The position numbers were made by a program, and so were the translations under genes. From Rheinheimera sp. SA_1 (GTDB lineage Bacteria > Pseudomonadota > Gammaproteobacteria > Enterobacterales > Alteromonadaceae), in NCBI RefSeq assembly GCF_001669775.1, contig NZ_LXWK01000015.1:434001-498000 (forward strand): a stretch of 64,000 nucleotides of DNA, read 5' to 3'. Position 1 is the first letter of the stretch; the number at the start of each line of letters is the position of its first letter. This document shows positions 45,846 to 55,397 of this stretch, one piece after another. Below the pieces are notes generated by a model, which searched no databases, had not been told where the DNA came from, and saw only the letters and a program-made list of their open reading frames with translations.

Positions 45846-47945
45846 TTACTCAGTAAGCCGTAACAACGACATTTGTTGACTTAGCTTATCACTGATCGCC
45901 TGCCACTGAGTAGTATTATCTAAAACTTTTGGCGTTATCAAGATAATAAGCTCAGTCTTAGTCACGTTATCTTTTTCACTTTGAAATAACTTACCTAATA
46001 TCGGCAAGTCTGCTAGAAACGGCACCTTAGAGTGAGATTTGGTATTATTCTCCGACATCAGGCCTCCTAACAGGATGCTTTGACCACTCTGCGCTATGAC
46101 TTCAGTTTTTATACTACGTTCAAAAAAAGATGGGCTACCCGCAACTTGTACACCACCATCGACCGTGTTCGATATTTTCTGTTCAATCGCCATCACTACC
46201 AACCCTTGCGCGCTGATCGTCGGCGTCACTGAAAACTCAACACCGGTTTTCCGATAAGCAACTGTGGTGCTTTGGGTATCGGTACCAGGGTTGATCGTAG
46301 TGGTACCAACCGTTGGAATATCGGAACCAACACCAATGACCGCGTTAACACCATCACGCACGACAATCGAAGGGCTAGACAACAAATTAACCCGACTATC
46401 GGTTGCGGTGAGTTGCAAAAGAATTTTATCTAAGCCGTTATTGTAACCAATATTCAAGCCGCCTATTTTGGCGACGCCTAACGCCCCGGAAGTTCCCATA
46501 CCCAGCATGCCATTTCGAATTGCGAACTCGACTCCCATTGCAAACTCATCGGTTAATGTTACTTCGGCAATAGTCGCTTCTAACAAGATCTGTTTTGGCA
46601 TCACATCAAGGCGTTTTACCATAGGCAGAATGTTTTGGTACTTTTTACCTGTCGTGTAGAAAATCAATGAGTTCGAGCGGCTATCCACCGTCATCATCAG
46701 ATCATCGGTACTGACCTGAATATCATTTTGACTACCTGTCCCAGCACCTGGTCGCACATTGGCGCTATTTTGAGGTGTCGTCACTGGCATTTCTTGTGCC
46801 GACTGCGTATCTCGGGTTTGGTTTGCGCTGCTATTCTGTTGGCCGAATAACGCGCCTACCGACTCACCTAAGTCACTGGCACGGGCATAACGTGGATGAT
46901 AGATAAAATAACTTCTGGCGCTACCCTGGCTCGGTTGATCAAGTTTACTTGCCCAAAATTGCACGCGGTCAATATAAAGATCGTCGGCAGCAAACAGCGC
47001 TACAGCACCAATTTGCTCAAGGGGGATCACCACCATGTTGCGGTTGCCCGGTTTACCAATATCGACTGGTAGGCCTTCACTCAATAACAGCTCATTCAGT
47101 TGTTTAACAAACTCTTCGACTGAAATATAAGTTAACCGTAACAAACCGACGTGTTTACCTCTGGCTGCTGGCGCATCAAGGATGTTGAGCAAATCAAGGG
47201 CGCGCAATATCTCTGTGCGCTCGCCCTGAATTGAGTAAGCACTTTGCCCCTGAACTTCTTCCACTCTGGTATTGGTCAATTCGGTCAACACCCGTTCAAT
47301 TGACAAATCGCGGTTATATAAAATAGGGACTATTTGGGTGAGTGTACCTGGCATTTGCGGCACGTCATTTGGGTTTCGGCCAAAACCGAGGGCGATACTC
47401 GCGGTCTTCGCCTGTTCAGCTTTGTGAATATAAAAAACATCTTCCCGCTCGGTGATTGCCACTTGTTTATCAGCGAGGATCTGCATGGCCATGGTAAAAA
47501 GCTTCCGCGCACCCACCGGCGTTTGTACCTGCAGACTGACCTTTTGTCCGGTCGCTGCGACATCGTCAGCAATAACGTAGTTCACTTTAAGTAAATCACC
47601 AAAAACGAGGTGGATAAACTGAGCCAGTTCCATATTTTCAGCCGCGAGTTCAAGCTCACCTTGTTGGCTGAATTTACTGGTTAAATCCATCTGACCTGCA
47701 AATCGTCTTTGTTGTTGTTGTAGCGGCGTCAACGACTGATAACCAAGCGTACTGGAGTTTTCAATTTCAGAAACTACCGGCTGGTTAGTCTGTTCGGCAA
47801 AGTCATCACCATTCGCAATTCTGGATTGCTGAACTGAATAGGTTTTTGGATCGGAATTTACACAACCGCCGAGACAAAACGACAGCGCAATCGCAACCAC
47901 GATGCGACGACGGAAACCAATTACCTCTGAAACCAAAAAACTCAT
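45846..47945 (-). CDS. gspD: Type II secretion secretin GspD, lipoprotein form
   Basis: Outer-membrane channel of a type II secretion system. A lipoprotein signal ends in LGGC (Cys28). N domains follow (LELAAENMELAQFIHLVFGD start), then the secretin barrel with VNLLSSPSIVVRDG, VGVEF-type and GQSILLGGLMSEN, and LPILGKLFQ near the end. At 699 residues it matches GspD. A lipidated secretin may reach the outer membrane by itself, so no separate pilotin is required. It overlaps the small inner-membrane gene upstream by 4 nt; the S-layer-like gene is next downstream. Confidence 0.9.
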   Translation of the reverse strand: MSFLVSEVIGFRRRIVVAIALSFCLGGCVNSDPKTYSVQQSRIANGDDFAEQTNQPVVSEIENSSTLGYQSLTPLQQQQRRFAGQMDLTSKFSQQGELELAAENMELAQFIHLVFGDLLKVNYVIADDVAATGQKVSLQVQTPVGARKLFTMAMQILADKQVAITEREDVFYIHKAEQAKTASIALGFGRNPNDVPQMPGTLTQIVPILYNRDLSIERVLTELTNTRVEEVQGQSAYSIQGERTEILRALDLLNILDAPAARGKHVGLLRLTYISVEEFVKQLNELLLSEGLPVDIGKPGNRNMVVIPLEQIGAVALFAADDLYIDRVQFWASKLDQPSQGSARSYFIYHPRYARASDLGESVGALFGQQNSSANQTRDTQSAQEMPVTTPQNSANVRPGAGTGSQNDIQVSTDDLMMTVDSRSNSLIFYTTGKKYQNILPMVKRLDVMPKQILLEATIAEVTLTDEFAMGVEFAIRNGMLGMGTSGALGVAKIGGLNIGYNNGLDKILLQLTATDSRVNLLSSPSIVVRDGVNAVIGVGSDIPTVGTTTINPGTDTQSTTVAYRKTGVEFSVTPTISAQGLVVMAIEQKISNTVDGGVQVAGSPSFFERSIKTEVIAQSGQSILLGGLMSENNTKSHSKVPFLADLPILGKLFQSEKDNVTKTELIILITPKVLDNTTQWQAISDKLSQQMSLLRLTE

Positions 47946-48424
47946 AATGACTCTCTTTCCTGTGGGCTTGAATTGTCAAACAAACGCAATTTTATTGATC
48001 GATCATGATGTTGCATCTCGACTAGTTTGCCTTGCACGCGAGAAACAGAGATGCCGGAATATTGTTCGCCTTCCATCAGTTTAATAATTTCATCTTTATT
48101 GTTTTTAATGTCCTTAGCGGACATCACAGCAGTGTACTGCCCCGATTTGAAGAAAATCGCCAGTAAAGTAAATTTATATTGTGCCAGAACAGCGGAATCA
48201 AAATTTTGGCTCTGCGCATTTTCACCCTTTGTTGACGATTTAAAATTTGCGATCAGTTTTTTCAATTCTGCAGGTATGGCTGTTGGAACTACGACTTCTG
48301 GTATCGATGCTTCAGTCATTTGCAGGTCTTTTGCATCGACATCCAGATAAATTCGGCTGAAAAAGTCAGCACTGAAAATCATCGACAATATACAAATCGT
48401 AATGAAGATTGCAGACTTATTCAC
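47942..48424 (-). CDS. Small inner-membrane protein with a GspC-like homology region
   Basis: A 160-residue protein: one N-terminal membrane helix, a variable linker, then YKFTLLAIFFKSGQYTAV, a turn with GEQYSGISVSRVQGKLVEM, and SIKLRLFD. That order resembles the HR domain of GspC, which contacts the secretin. No PDZ domain is present. Its position next to gspM-like and gspD genes suits a clamp linking inner and outer membrane parts. The assignment is by layout and pattern, not strong motif identity. Confidence 0.5.
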   Translation of the reverse strand: MNKSAIFITICILSMIFSADFFSRIYLDVDAKDLQMTEASIPEVVVPTAIPAELKKLIANFKSSTKGENAQSQNFDSAVLAQYKFTLLAIFFKSGQYTAVMSAKDIKNNKDEIIKLMEGEQYSGISVSRVQGKLVEMQHHDRSIKLRLFDNSSPQERESL

Positions 48425-48966
48425 GGTGCCACCACTTGATAGAGAAGCTCTATATTAAAAGTAACATTCGTTTTTTTATCCAGAGCCAGGTTGCCACGCC
48501 AGTCAAAATTCATCGAGATAACCTTTAACCCGAGTTGCTGATCTAACTGGTGGCCAAAAGATACAATGTCTGTTAACGCTCCCGAAACACGGAACGTAAA
48601 AAGACCTCGTTGTAAGCCAGAGGGCTGATCATTTCCCTGCACACCCCAGTTAAAAAACTCCAACTGCAGGTTGTGATCCGCAACTCTTTTGTTGAAATCC
48701 TGTTGTATGCGCAAGCCTAGTGTCTGTTCGTCTTCGGCAACCAGCAATAAAGCAAGCTGGTCACTATACACCTTTTTGAGTTGCACTAGGTCAGTGCTGA
48801 CCTGCTCTTTTTGCTCCAGCAAACGTTCAATTTTCATCTGGCGTGTTAATACGGTAGTTGTTTCCAGAACTTTCTCTTGTTGGGCGTCATACCAAGGTAC
48901 CCACAAAAACTGCAAACTCGCCAAAACCAGAATAACTGCAATCATCAAAGGCTTATTTTTTAGCAT
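48421..48966 (-). CDS. gspM: GspM/PilO-like inner-membrane assembly protein
   Basis: A 181-residue bitopic protein: short cytoplasmic end, one membrane helix (about 8-24), a coiled-coil (about 30-75), then a ferredoxin-like periplasmic domain (LGLRIQQDFNKRV onward). This is the GspM/PilO architecture; primary sequence is weakly conserved in the family. It overlaps the gspL-like gene by 14 nt. Confidence 0.65.
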   Translation of the reverse strand: MLKNKPLMIAVILVLASLQFLWVPWYDAQQEKVLETTTVLTRQMKIERLLEQKEQVSTDLVQLKKVYSDQLALLLVAEDEQTLGLRIQQDFNKRVADHNLQLEFFNWGVQGNDQPSGLQRGLFTFRVSGALTDIVSFGHQLDQQLGLKVISMNFDWRGNLALDKKTNVTFNIELLYQVVAP

Positions 48967-50101
48967 CTTCGGCCTCTAATCGGAATTCAATTTTAATACT
49001 GAACGAGTCCAAATCGCGTTCTCGGCGAGTTGGGTCAGTAAAGGTTGCTCTGCTCACATAGGATAACTTCGTGAGCGCTTCGATAAGTCCGGTAGCTACT
49101 GGTGTTGTGCCTTTTACAATCAGATGGCCATTTTGCCACTGAAATGAGGAAAGGCTCACACCATTGTCTAACAAATGCAATAATGTTGACCACACAGGCC
49201 AGGTATTTTCATGCTGCAACAACAGCTGCTGAGCCTTATTTAGTTTTAATTGTAATTCTTCGACCTGTTGTTTTTCAGTCATAACCAGATCTACATCCGA
49301 ACCAAAACTTGCTACTATTTTTGAAGCTGAGCTCTCGGTCCAATGCAGATAAAAACTTGAAAGTGAGAGGTAACAAAGCAAACCTGCAACAGTTGATACT
49401 CCAATTTCTCGCCACGGTAATGGCTGAGCTTGCTGTCGTTTATAGCGGATGAAATTCAGCAACGACGTAGGAGATATACTCTTAAGCCCTTTCATCAACA
49501 ATGCAGGTTTATCGCTAGGCTGAATGTCAATTTCCTCAATATCTTGCGGGACGCCATTTACCATAGAAAAGGTGTCAAGATCTCCACAAATTATGTTTGA
49601 AATTTGTGAGCTGAAATGTGCTGCCCTGACATACAAAAACCACGACTGCCCCTCGTCTCTAATGACCGACTTACAATGCCGGTCTTGTAAAGCTGCATGG
49701 AGAACCACGGACTCAGGCAGCAGAATACTAAAGGCAGGTAATGCAGATATTAATTTTGTGTCAAAAATAAAGGTTTTCACCAAACTTTGATGATTAGCTG
49801 TCTTCTGAATTAGATGAATACAGTCACGCCCTTCAAACTGTTGATTTAACACAGCCTTTAAGTCAGAGCTACTTTCGATTGGATACACTTTTTCAAACTC
49901 GAGATATGATCGACGCGCCGCAATGTAGACCAGGCCTTTACTGGGACTGGCCTGGGTGCCGATGCGCCACTTATAAGATTCGACAGCAAATACATAACAA
50001 TCTTCAAGTGTTTGAAATCGAAGCATTGGAGTGATGAAACGAGCGACAATGCCAGCCAACTTACTGCTGAACATCGGTGATCTATCTGGATTAGTTGACA
50101 T
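48953..50101 (-). CDS. gspL: GspL/PilM-PilN-like inner-membrane protein
   Basis: A ~380-residue protein with a cytoplasmic actin-like region, one membrane segment near residue 250 (GVSTVAGLLCYLSLSSFYL), a coiled-coil (VEELQLKLNKAQQLLLQ), and a small periplasmic fold, the layout of GspL, which recruits the GspE ATPase. I use ATG 50101, overlapping gspK by 11 nt; the frame is open to 50161. Confidence 0.65.
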   Translation of the reverse strand: MSTNPDRSPMFSSKLAGIVARFITPMLRFQTLEDCYVFAVESYKWRIGTQASPSKGLVYIAARRSYLEFEKVYPIESSSDLKAVLNQQFEGRDCIHLIQKTANHQSLVKTFIFDTKLISALPAFSILLPESVVLHAALQDRHCKSVIRDEGQSWFLYVRAAHFSSQISNIICGDLDTFSMVNGVPQDIEEIDIQPSDKPALLMKGLKSISPTSLLNFIRYKRQQAQPLPWREIGVSTVAGLLCYLSLSSFYLHWTESSASKIVASFGSDVDLVMTEKQQVEELQLKLNKAQQLLLQHENTWPVWSTLLHLLDNGVSLSSFQWQNGHLIVKGTTPVATGLIEALTKLSYVSRATFTDPTRRERDLDSFSIKIEFRLEAEDAKK

Positions 50102-50984
50102 GGCTATATTTTTGATATTCCCAGAAATAAAACGGAATTGTTTCGTAAGGATTAATGACAACCGTCAATTTACGCGTTAGCTTAACATCGTTAAGAACGG
50201 CTGTGAAGCTTAGCTCCAGTGCGTTGCCGGGCAAAGGACTGAAACCCTGATCATATTCCAACCCCGTCAGTTCCAAAAAACTTTCCGGGGTCAATTTGCC
50301 TTCGTTTCTCAAAGAAAGAACCAGCGACAAGGAAGGTTCGCTAATGTACAACGCCATCTGTTCAGCTGTCATCGCAGCTGGATTCAGAGTTTTTGATGGA
50401 TAAGTCGTAAGATTCGGAGCTAACTGCCGAAAAATCGTGTCATCTACACCTTGAATAAACCGAAGTTCGTCGACTAATTGCAGACCGGCATTTCTGATCG
50501 GGAGTGGTTCAGTAGATTCAATATAACGCTGCATATATTCAGGGATAACAGCACGAGGCAATATAAGTACATTCAAATCATTTGACGCCTTCGTGGCTTC
50601 GGCAGCGTTAATACCATGCAAATCAAATATATATTTCATTTGTTTAATATTATAAATAGAAAAAAAACCCGCTACATCACGTATTTGAACTTCACCATGT
50701 GGGATAGCAATAGACTCCCCATAAAAATTCCAGCGATTTGGCAACTCCAGCACACTGCTTTGCTGCTTGCGACTATGTGTCAGTAACGAAAACAACAGCT
50801 CAGATTCCTGACTGTGCAGTCTAACCATCGCGTCAGCTCGGTCTTGAATTTTCTCAGCTTCGATGAGTTGCGACTTTGAATTAAAGACCACTGAAATCAT
50901 GAGTACCGACAACATCACGCTTAGCAATAATACCTGTATCAGCGCTACACCACGGTGTCGCCCCACGTCAATGGAAGTAGTCAA
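50091..50984 (-). CDS. gspK: GspK-like minor pseudopilin
   Basis: A 297-residue pseudopilin with the leader GRHRGVALIQVLLLS. Val stands where the classic Phe follows Gly, as in GspK. The large domain contains VAGFFSIYN and, later, LVDELRFIQGVDD, typical of GspK. It caps the pseudopilus tip with I and J in canonical systems. It overlaps gspJ by 4 nt. Confidence 0.78.
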   Translation of the reverse strand: MTTSIDVGRHRGVALIQVLLLSVMLSVLMISVVFNSKSQLIEAEKIQDRADAMVRLHSQESELLFSLLTHSRKQQSSVLELPNRWNFYGESIAIPHGEVQIRDVAGFFSIYNIKQMKYIFDLHGINAAEATKASNDLNVLILPRAVIPEYMQRYIESTEPLPIRNAGLQLVDELRFIQGVDDTIFRQLAPNLTTYPSKTLNPAAMTAEQMALYISEPSLSLVLSLRNEGKLTPESFLELTGLEYDQGFSPLPGNALELSFTAVLNDVKLTRKLTVVINPYETIPFYFWEYQKYSHVN

Positions 50985-51658
50985 AAAGCCTCCGTCGCAA
51001 CTTTTGCAGCAACAGCCTCTGCCCGGCTTGCAATGCTGGCATATATTGGAAAACCGGCAATGTTGATCTGTACTTTTTCAGGATGAGTAAAAGCTGTTAA
51101 CCCGTCGTGCACATGAAGCCACCTGCGCCGGTCAATTATTTGATCATTTTCATCCATTTCGACTGGTTCGCTTGCATTCGGAATTGCAAAATATTGAAAC
51201 TCGATATCTTTAATATCACGCAAAACGACCAGTCGCTCTGAAAAATTTAACCGCTGATTTGCCCCAACCAGCCATGTATTTTTCAGGCTAGCTTCTTCAT
51301 AGACAAGACGATATTGTCCTACATCATCCAATTCAGTAAAAATTCTAATCACTGCCGGATAGCCAGTATTGACGATTGGATTGGTCGTTATCGCGGTAAA
51401 TCCATCTTGCTTGCCGAGAAAATAAAAACCAACTTTTTCTTTTTCATTAACCAAATACGGCACGATGCCATGTAATGCGCTGTTAAATAAATCAAAAGTT
51501 TTGAGTTGGGTAAATGCAATACTGACGTTGTCTTTTTCCTTCCGCCACTGTTTGTCGTACAGTTGGTAGCCGAACATCGCCATCACCAACATCATCAACA
51601 TGATGCTGGTCGCAATTAACAATTCAATCAGAGTAAACCCTTGTTGGTGCTTACTCAT
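50981..51658 (-). CDS. gspJ: GspJ-like minor pseudopilin
   Basis: Type IV pilin-like leader HQQGFTLIELLIATS, then a 200-residue globular part. At 225 residues it is in the GspJ size range, and its position between I and K supports it. It overlaps gspI by 8 nt. Confidence 0.75.
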   Translation of the reverse strand: MSKHQQGFTLIELLIATSIMLMMLVMAMFGYQLYDKQWRKEKDNVSIAFTQLKTFDLFNSALHGIVPYLVNEKEKVGFYFLGKQDGFTAITTNPIVNTGYPAVIRIFTELDDVGQYRLVYEEASLKNTWLVGANQRLNFSERLVVLRDIKDIEFQYFAIPNASEPVEMDENDQIIDRRRWLHVHDGLTAFTHPEKVQINIAGFPIYASIASRAEAVAAKVATEAF

Positions 51659-52085
51659 CTTGTGGCACCGCCATTTTTAACCAAGCTATTTCTTTGAAGT
51701 TAAATTCTCGCGTTTTGCTAAGGTACTGCAACTGCAAATTGACGTTATAAAGTCTAAACCGTGGTTGATAAGTCACAGTTTGTAAATTTTCGACAATCAT
51801 CGACTCAGGCGGCGGCAGAAAGTGTTCTGTTGTTGCAGACCAGCGAAACTCGACCTGCTGAAAAGCACCATCACCATGAAGTTCTGCGATAGGATTGTCC
51901 CGAATTTGCTGTCGGATCGTATCGAGAATAAAAGGCAATGGCGCATGTAACAACACCACATTTTCAGCTTGCTTACTGTTGATTCTCGATTGACTAAATG
52001 TATTTGCCGTTAAAGAAAGTACCGTCAAAAGAATCACTGAAGCTATTAATACTTCCACCAAAGTAAAACCCTTTGACTTCGTCAT
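51651..52085 (-). CDS. gspI: GspI-like minor pseudopilin
   Basis: Prepilin leader KSKGFTLVEVLIASVILL (the TLVEVLIA form typical of GspI) and a small 144-residue body. It overlaps gspH by 4 nt. It should bind J and K in the pseudopilus tip. Confidence 0.75.
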   Translation of the reverse strand: MTKSKGFTLVEVLIASVILLTVLSLTANTFSQSRINSKQAENVVLLHAPLPFILDTIRQQIRDNPIAELHGDGAFQQVEFRWSATTEHFLPPPESMIVENLQTVTYQPRFRLYNVNLQLQYLSKTREFNFKEIAWLKMAVPQDE

Positions 52086-52534
52086 AATACATTCGTACCT
52101 GTTCTTTCGCGGTTGGTATTAAACCGGTACTCCACTTTTTTTGACCGAATAAAAGCATCCACCCCAGCGGACATTACATAACCATGATGATTAAAATGAA
52201 TTTCTTGTTTAGGGAAAAATACATAAGTGTACTGATAAGTTTTTTCTTTCGTAGCATTCCCCTTGGTAAGGCTTAGCTCGGTACCATCGAGGTGCAAAAT
52301 ATAACTTTCGCCGTCCAGATAGGCCTCTTTAGCGACCAACTCGAATACCCGTTGTACTTCCATCCATTCCGCAAAAGCTTTACTTCGTTCAACCTGAGTC
52401 TGAGACAATGGGCCAACCAACATCATGACTACACTTATCACAGCCATGACCACGATCAGCTCTATCAACGTAAAACCACGGCTGCCTTTACTAAAAAGTA
52501 GGGTTTTACTGTGTAGCTGAGGCGAAATAAACAA
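52082..52534 (-). CDS. gspH: GspH-like minor pseudopilin
   Basis: A 150-residue protein with a longer leader (about 20 residues) before GSRGFTLIELIVVMAVIS. The body is beta-rich with an RVFELVAKEAYLDGESY helix/strand region. The assignment rests on gene order (F-H-I-J-K). Confidence 0.72.
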   Translation of the reverse strand: MFISPQLHSKTLLFSKGSRGFTLIELIVVMAVISVVMMLVGPLSQTQVERSKAFAEWMEVQRVFELVAKEAYLDGESYILHLDGTELSLTKGNATKEKTYQYTYVFFPKQEIHFNHHGYVMSAGVDAFIRSKKVEYRFNTNRERTGTNVL

Positions 52535-52536
52535 GA

Positions 52537-53739
52537 TCAGATCCCAATGTCGGTAACAGTCGTGATACTAAGCATCATGATCACCACAACACCCCCAACT
52601 AAACCGCCCATCACCACAATCAACAAAGGTTCCAGTAAACTGGTAAGACGGGTTACCCACTGCGAAAACTCGCGCTGACTACGTAGGGCAATTTCCTGAA
52701 AAATGCGTCCCAACTGCCCACTTTCCTCACCAACAGCAAGCAAAGACGCAAAAAAATCAGGGAACAATGCACTTTGCCTTAAACAAACTGACAATAACTC
52801 GCCTTGTTTTACTTTCGAAATGGCAATATTAATCTCACGTCTAACCTCGCCATTTTTAATATTATTACTCGAAAGATCCAGTGCGCGATCGATAGCGACT
52901 CCGGCGTTAAGCATCATCGATAAACCAGAATTAAAACGAATTCGCTCAACCAACAGCACTGCAGTGCGGAACATTGGCAAGCGGATTATAATTTTTTGTA
53001 AAGCGGCCTGAGTTGCGGGTTGTCGCATTAACGACGCTGAAGCTATACCAGTCACAATCAGTCCAAGTAGAAGATACCATTGATAATTAATCAGCCAAGT
53101 CGACATTCCCAACAACATCGAGGTGTACCAAGGCAGTTCCAGATTACCTTCAAATAAACCAGACATATTTGGTACGACATAATTAAAAATAAACACCACT
53201 GACAACAAACAAACTACGAGGATGATCATTGGATACATTAATGCGGTAATTATTTTCTGCTGCAATTCGCGCCTGAAGACCAGGTCAGTAGCCAGCTCAC
53301 GAAATACGTTTGCAAGATTCCCGGTTGCTTCACCGATACCCACCAGATTAATGTAAAGCGGATCGAATAAGCTACCGGTGGCTGCGAGTGCTTGCGACAG
53401 TTGCTTGCCGCTTTTCAGTTCAGAGCTAAGTTTTGTAAGGAGCTTGATCAGGGCAGGTTTTTTGCTGGTTTTCCTCAGTAGCTCAATCCCTTTGTCTATC
53501 TTAAGACCTGCATCCAGCAACACTGATAACTCAGACGTCAGGAACTCAATATCAGCCAAACCAAGTTTTTCTTCACCAAATATCGACTGTTGTTGTTGAC
53601 CGCTGACTGCAGTAATCGACTTCACCATAATCCCACGCGCACCGAGGGTTGCTCTTGCTTCCGCTATTGATGCAGCGTCAATATCACCGGAAGCTTTGGC
53701 ACCGGACTGATCAAATCCCTGATAAGTAAAAGATGCCAT
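52537..53739 (-). CDS. gspF: Type II secretion inner-membrane platform GspF
   Basis: A 400-residue integral membrane protein with two repeated cytoplasmic helical domains (ELSVLLDAGLKIDKG and GLSMMLNAGVAIDRA) and three membrane segments (about 165-190, 215-240, 370-395). GIGEATGNL and AVGEESGQLGRIF are the paired family signatures. The start shares the last base of the gspE stop. Confidence 0.92.
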   Translation of the reverse strand: MASFTYQGFDQSGAKASGDIDAASIAEARATLGARGIMVKSITAVSGQQQQSIFGEEKLGLADIEFLTSELSVLLDAGLKIDKGIELLRKTSKKPALIKLLTKLSSELKSGKQLSQALAATGSLFDPLYINLVGIGEATGNLANVFRELATDLVFRRELQQKIITALMYPMIILVVCLLSVVFIFNYVVPNMSGLFEGNLELPWYTSMLLGMSTWLINYQWYLLLGLIVTGIASASLMRQPATQAALQKIIIRLPMFRTAVLLVERIRFNSGLSMMLNAGVAIDRALDLSSNNIKNGEVRREINIAISKVKQGELLSVCLRQSALFPDFFASLLAVGEESGQLGRIFQEIALRSQREFSQWVTRLTSLLEPLLIVVMGGLVGGVVVIMMLSITTVTDIGI

Positions 53740-55397
53740 TAGCCTGCGACCCTCAAAACTTCTTCAATGGTTGTTGAGCCTTGCAGTACTTTTAACATAC
53801 CGTCTTCGAGCAGATTGCGGCCTCCACGATTTTTATTTACTTCGCGGGCTTTCAGAATAAAATTTTCGTCTTTGGGTATATGGCGGATTTCATCATCACA
53901 GCGTAGGTACTCAATCATCGCCAAACGACCTTTATAACCAGTGTGGTTACATAAGTCACAACCAACGGCTGTTCTGACATTAACCGGCGAGATTTCAAAT
54001 TTTGTCGCTATATTGGCTAGTCGATATTTATCTACAATTTCTTCCGTATTAGCTGCCGGAACACTGCAGTGTGGACATAGACACCGAACGAGCCGCTGCG
54101 CCACGATCGACACTAAAGCGGCATTAAGCAAAAACTCTTCGACGCCTAAATCTAACAATCGGGTGTAAGCACTGGGCGCGTCATTGGTGTGTACCGTCGA
54201 AAAGACCAAATGTCCGGTGAGCGCTGATTGCATAGCGATGCTGGCCGTTTCTTTATCACGGATTTCACCCAGCATAATAATGTCCGGATCTTGCCGGACG
54301 ATACTACGTAAACCAGCCGCAAAATCAAAACCAATATCGGACTGAACCTGAACCTGGTTGATCCCGGTAAGCTGATACTCAACCGGGTCCTCAAGGGTAA
54401 TAATCTTAACTTCCGGGCTATTCAGTCGGTTCAAAAACGTATAGAGACTGGTTGTTTTACCCGAGCCTGTAGGACCTGTTAATAACACGACCCCTGCAGT
54501 TGTTTTAATGTCTTCAAGAATTTTCTGTTCAATGTCCGCAGAAATGCCTAAAACTTTCATGTCGTAATTAATCGCATCTTTACGCAAAAAACGCATTACA
54601 ACGCTCTCACCATCATTCAACGGCAACGCTGACACCCGGATATCCAGATCGATACCACCAATCCGCATTTCGATTTTTCCATCCTGCGGCCTGCGCTTTT
54701 CGGCAATATCCATACTGCTAAGAATTTTTAATCTTGTGGTGACAGGTAATACCAGGTGCGTTGGAACTGTATCAATATCCTGTAGCACCCCATCAATACG
54801 GAAGCGGACTTTCGCTTTGCCCTGATTTGGCTCTATATGCATGTCAGACGCCCGCATACGTAGAGCTCGTGTGATCAAAGAGTTCAGTAGGTTTACTGTT
54901 GGAGCTTCAGCAGCGAGCTCGCGAAGACGCGCTTCCTCGACCGAATTTAAGGCTGCGGAATCAGCAAAATTGTCGGAAAGCTCAGACTTACTACGCAACA
55001 GATTAAATTGATCTTGATTGACTATTTTGATAGTAAAATCAATGTTATGCGCCGTAATAATTTCCTGTGCATCCTTGTTAAACGGCGCATAGGTTGCAAA
55101 ACAAAATTGATCACTTTCAACACTAAAAGGTAACCAGCCCCGGTCATACAATTCACCTAGGGCCAGTGCTTTACAACGTTCAGGAAAAACCCAATCAGCT
55201 AAATCTTCATCATTTAAGTATGGCAAATCAAGCAGTTTTGCATACAACTCTGGCAAAACCTCTGTTGATAAACTGCCCATACTGATCAGAATATTTTCCA
55301 GCTGCCCACTGTACTTCAACTGATAACTTTTGGCTTTTTCCACTTCAGCCCGGGAAACACCAAATTGTTCTTCAAGCAGGGATGCCAGATCTATCAT
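53739..55397 (-). CDS. gspE: Type II secretion ATPase GspE
   Basis: Hexameric secretion ATPase, 552 residues. N-terminal N1 domain (about 1-110), Walker A GPTGSGKTTSLY (about 310-321), Asp box region ASDMHIEP, Walker B DPDIIMLGEIRD and the His-box STVHTNDAPSAYTRL. A tetracysteine zinc motif is visible in CLCPHCSV and CDLCNHTG. It overlaps gspG by 4 nt. Confidence 0.93.
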   Translation of the reverse strand: MIDLASLLEEQFGVSRAEVEKAKSYQLKYSGQLENILISMGSLSTEVLPELYAKLLDLPYLNDEDLADWVFPERCKALALGELYDRGWLPFSVESDQFCFATYAPFNKDAQEIITAHNIDFTIKIVNQDQFNLLRSKSELSDNFADSAALNSVEEARLRELAAEAPTVNLLNSLITRALRMRASDMHIEPNQGKAKVRFRIDGVLQDIDTVPTHLVLPVTTRLKILSSMDIAEKRRPQDGKIEMRIGGIDLDIRVSALPLNDGESVVMRFLRKDAINYDMKVLGISADIEQKILEDIKTTAGVVLLTGPTGSGKTTSLYTFLNRLNSPEVKIITLEDPVEYQLTGINQVQVQSDIGFDFAAGLRSIVRQDPDIIMLGEIRDKETASIAMQSALTGHLVFSTVHTNDAPSAYTRLLDLGVEEFLLNAALVSIVAQRLVRCLCPHCSVPAANTEEIVDKYRLANIATKFEISPVNVRTAVGCDLCNHTGYKGRLAMIEYLRCDDEIRHIPKDENFILKAREVNKNRGGRNLLEDGMLKVLQGSTTIEEVLRVAG

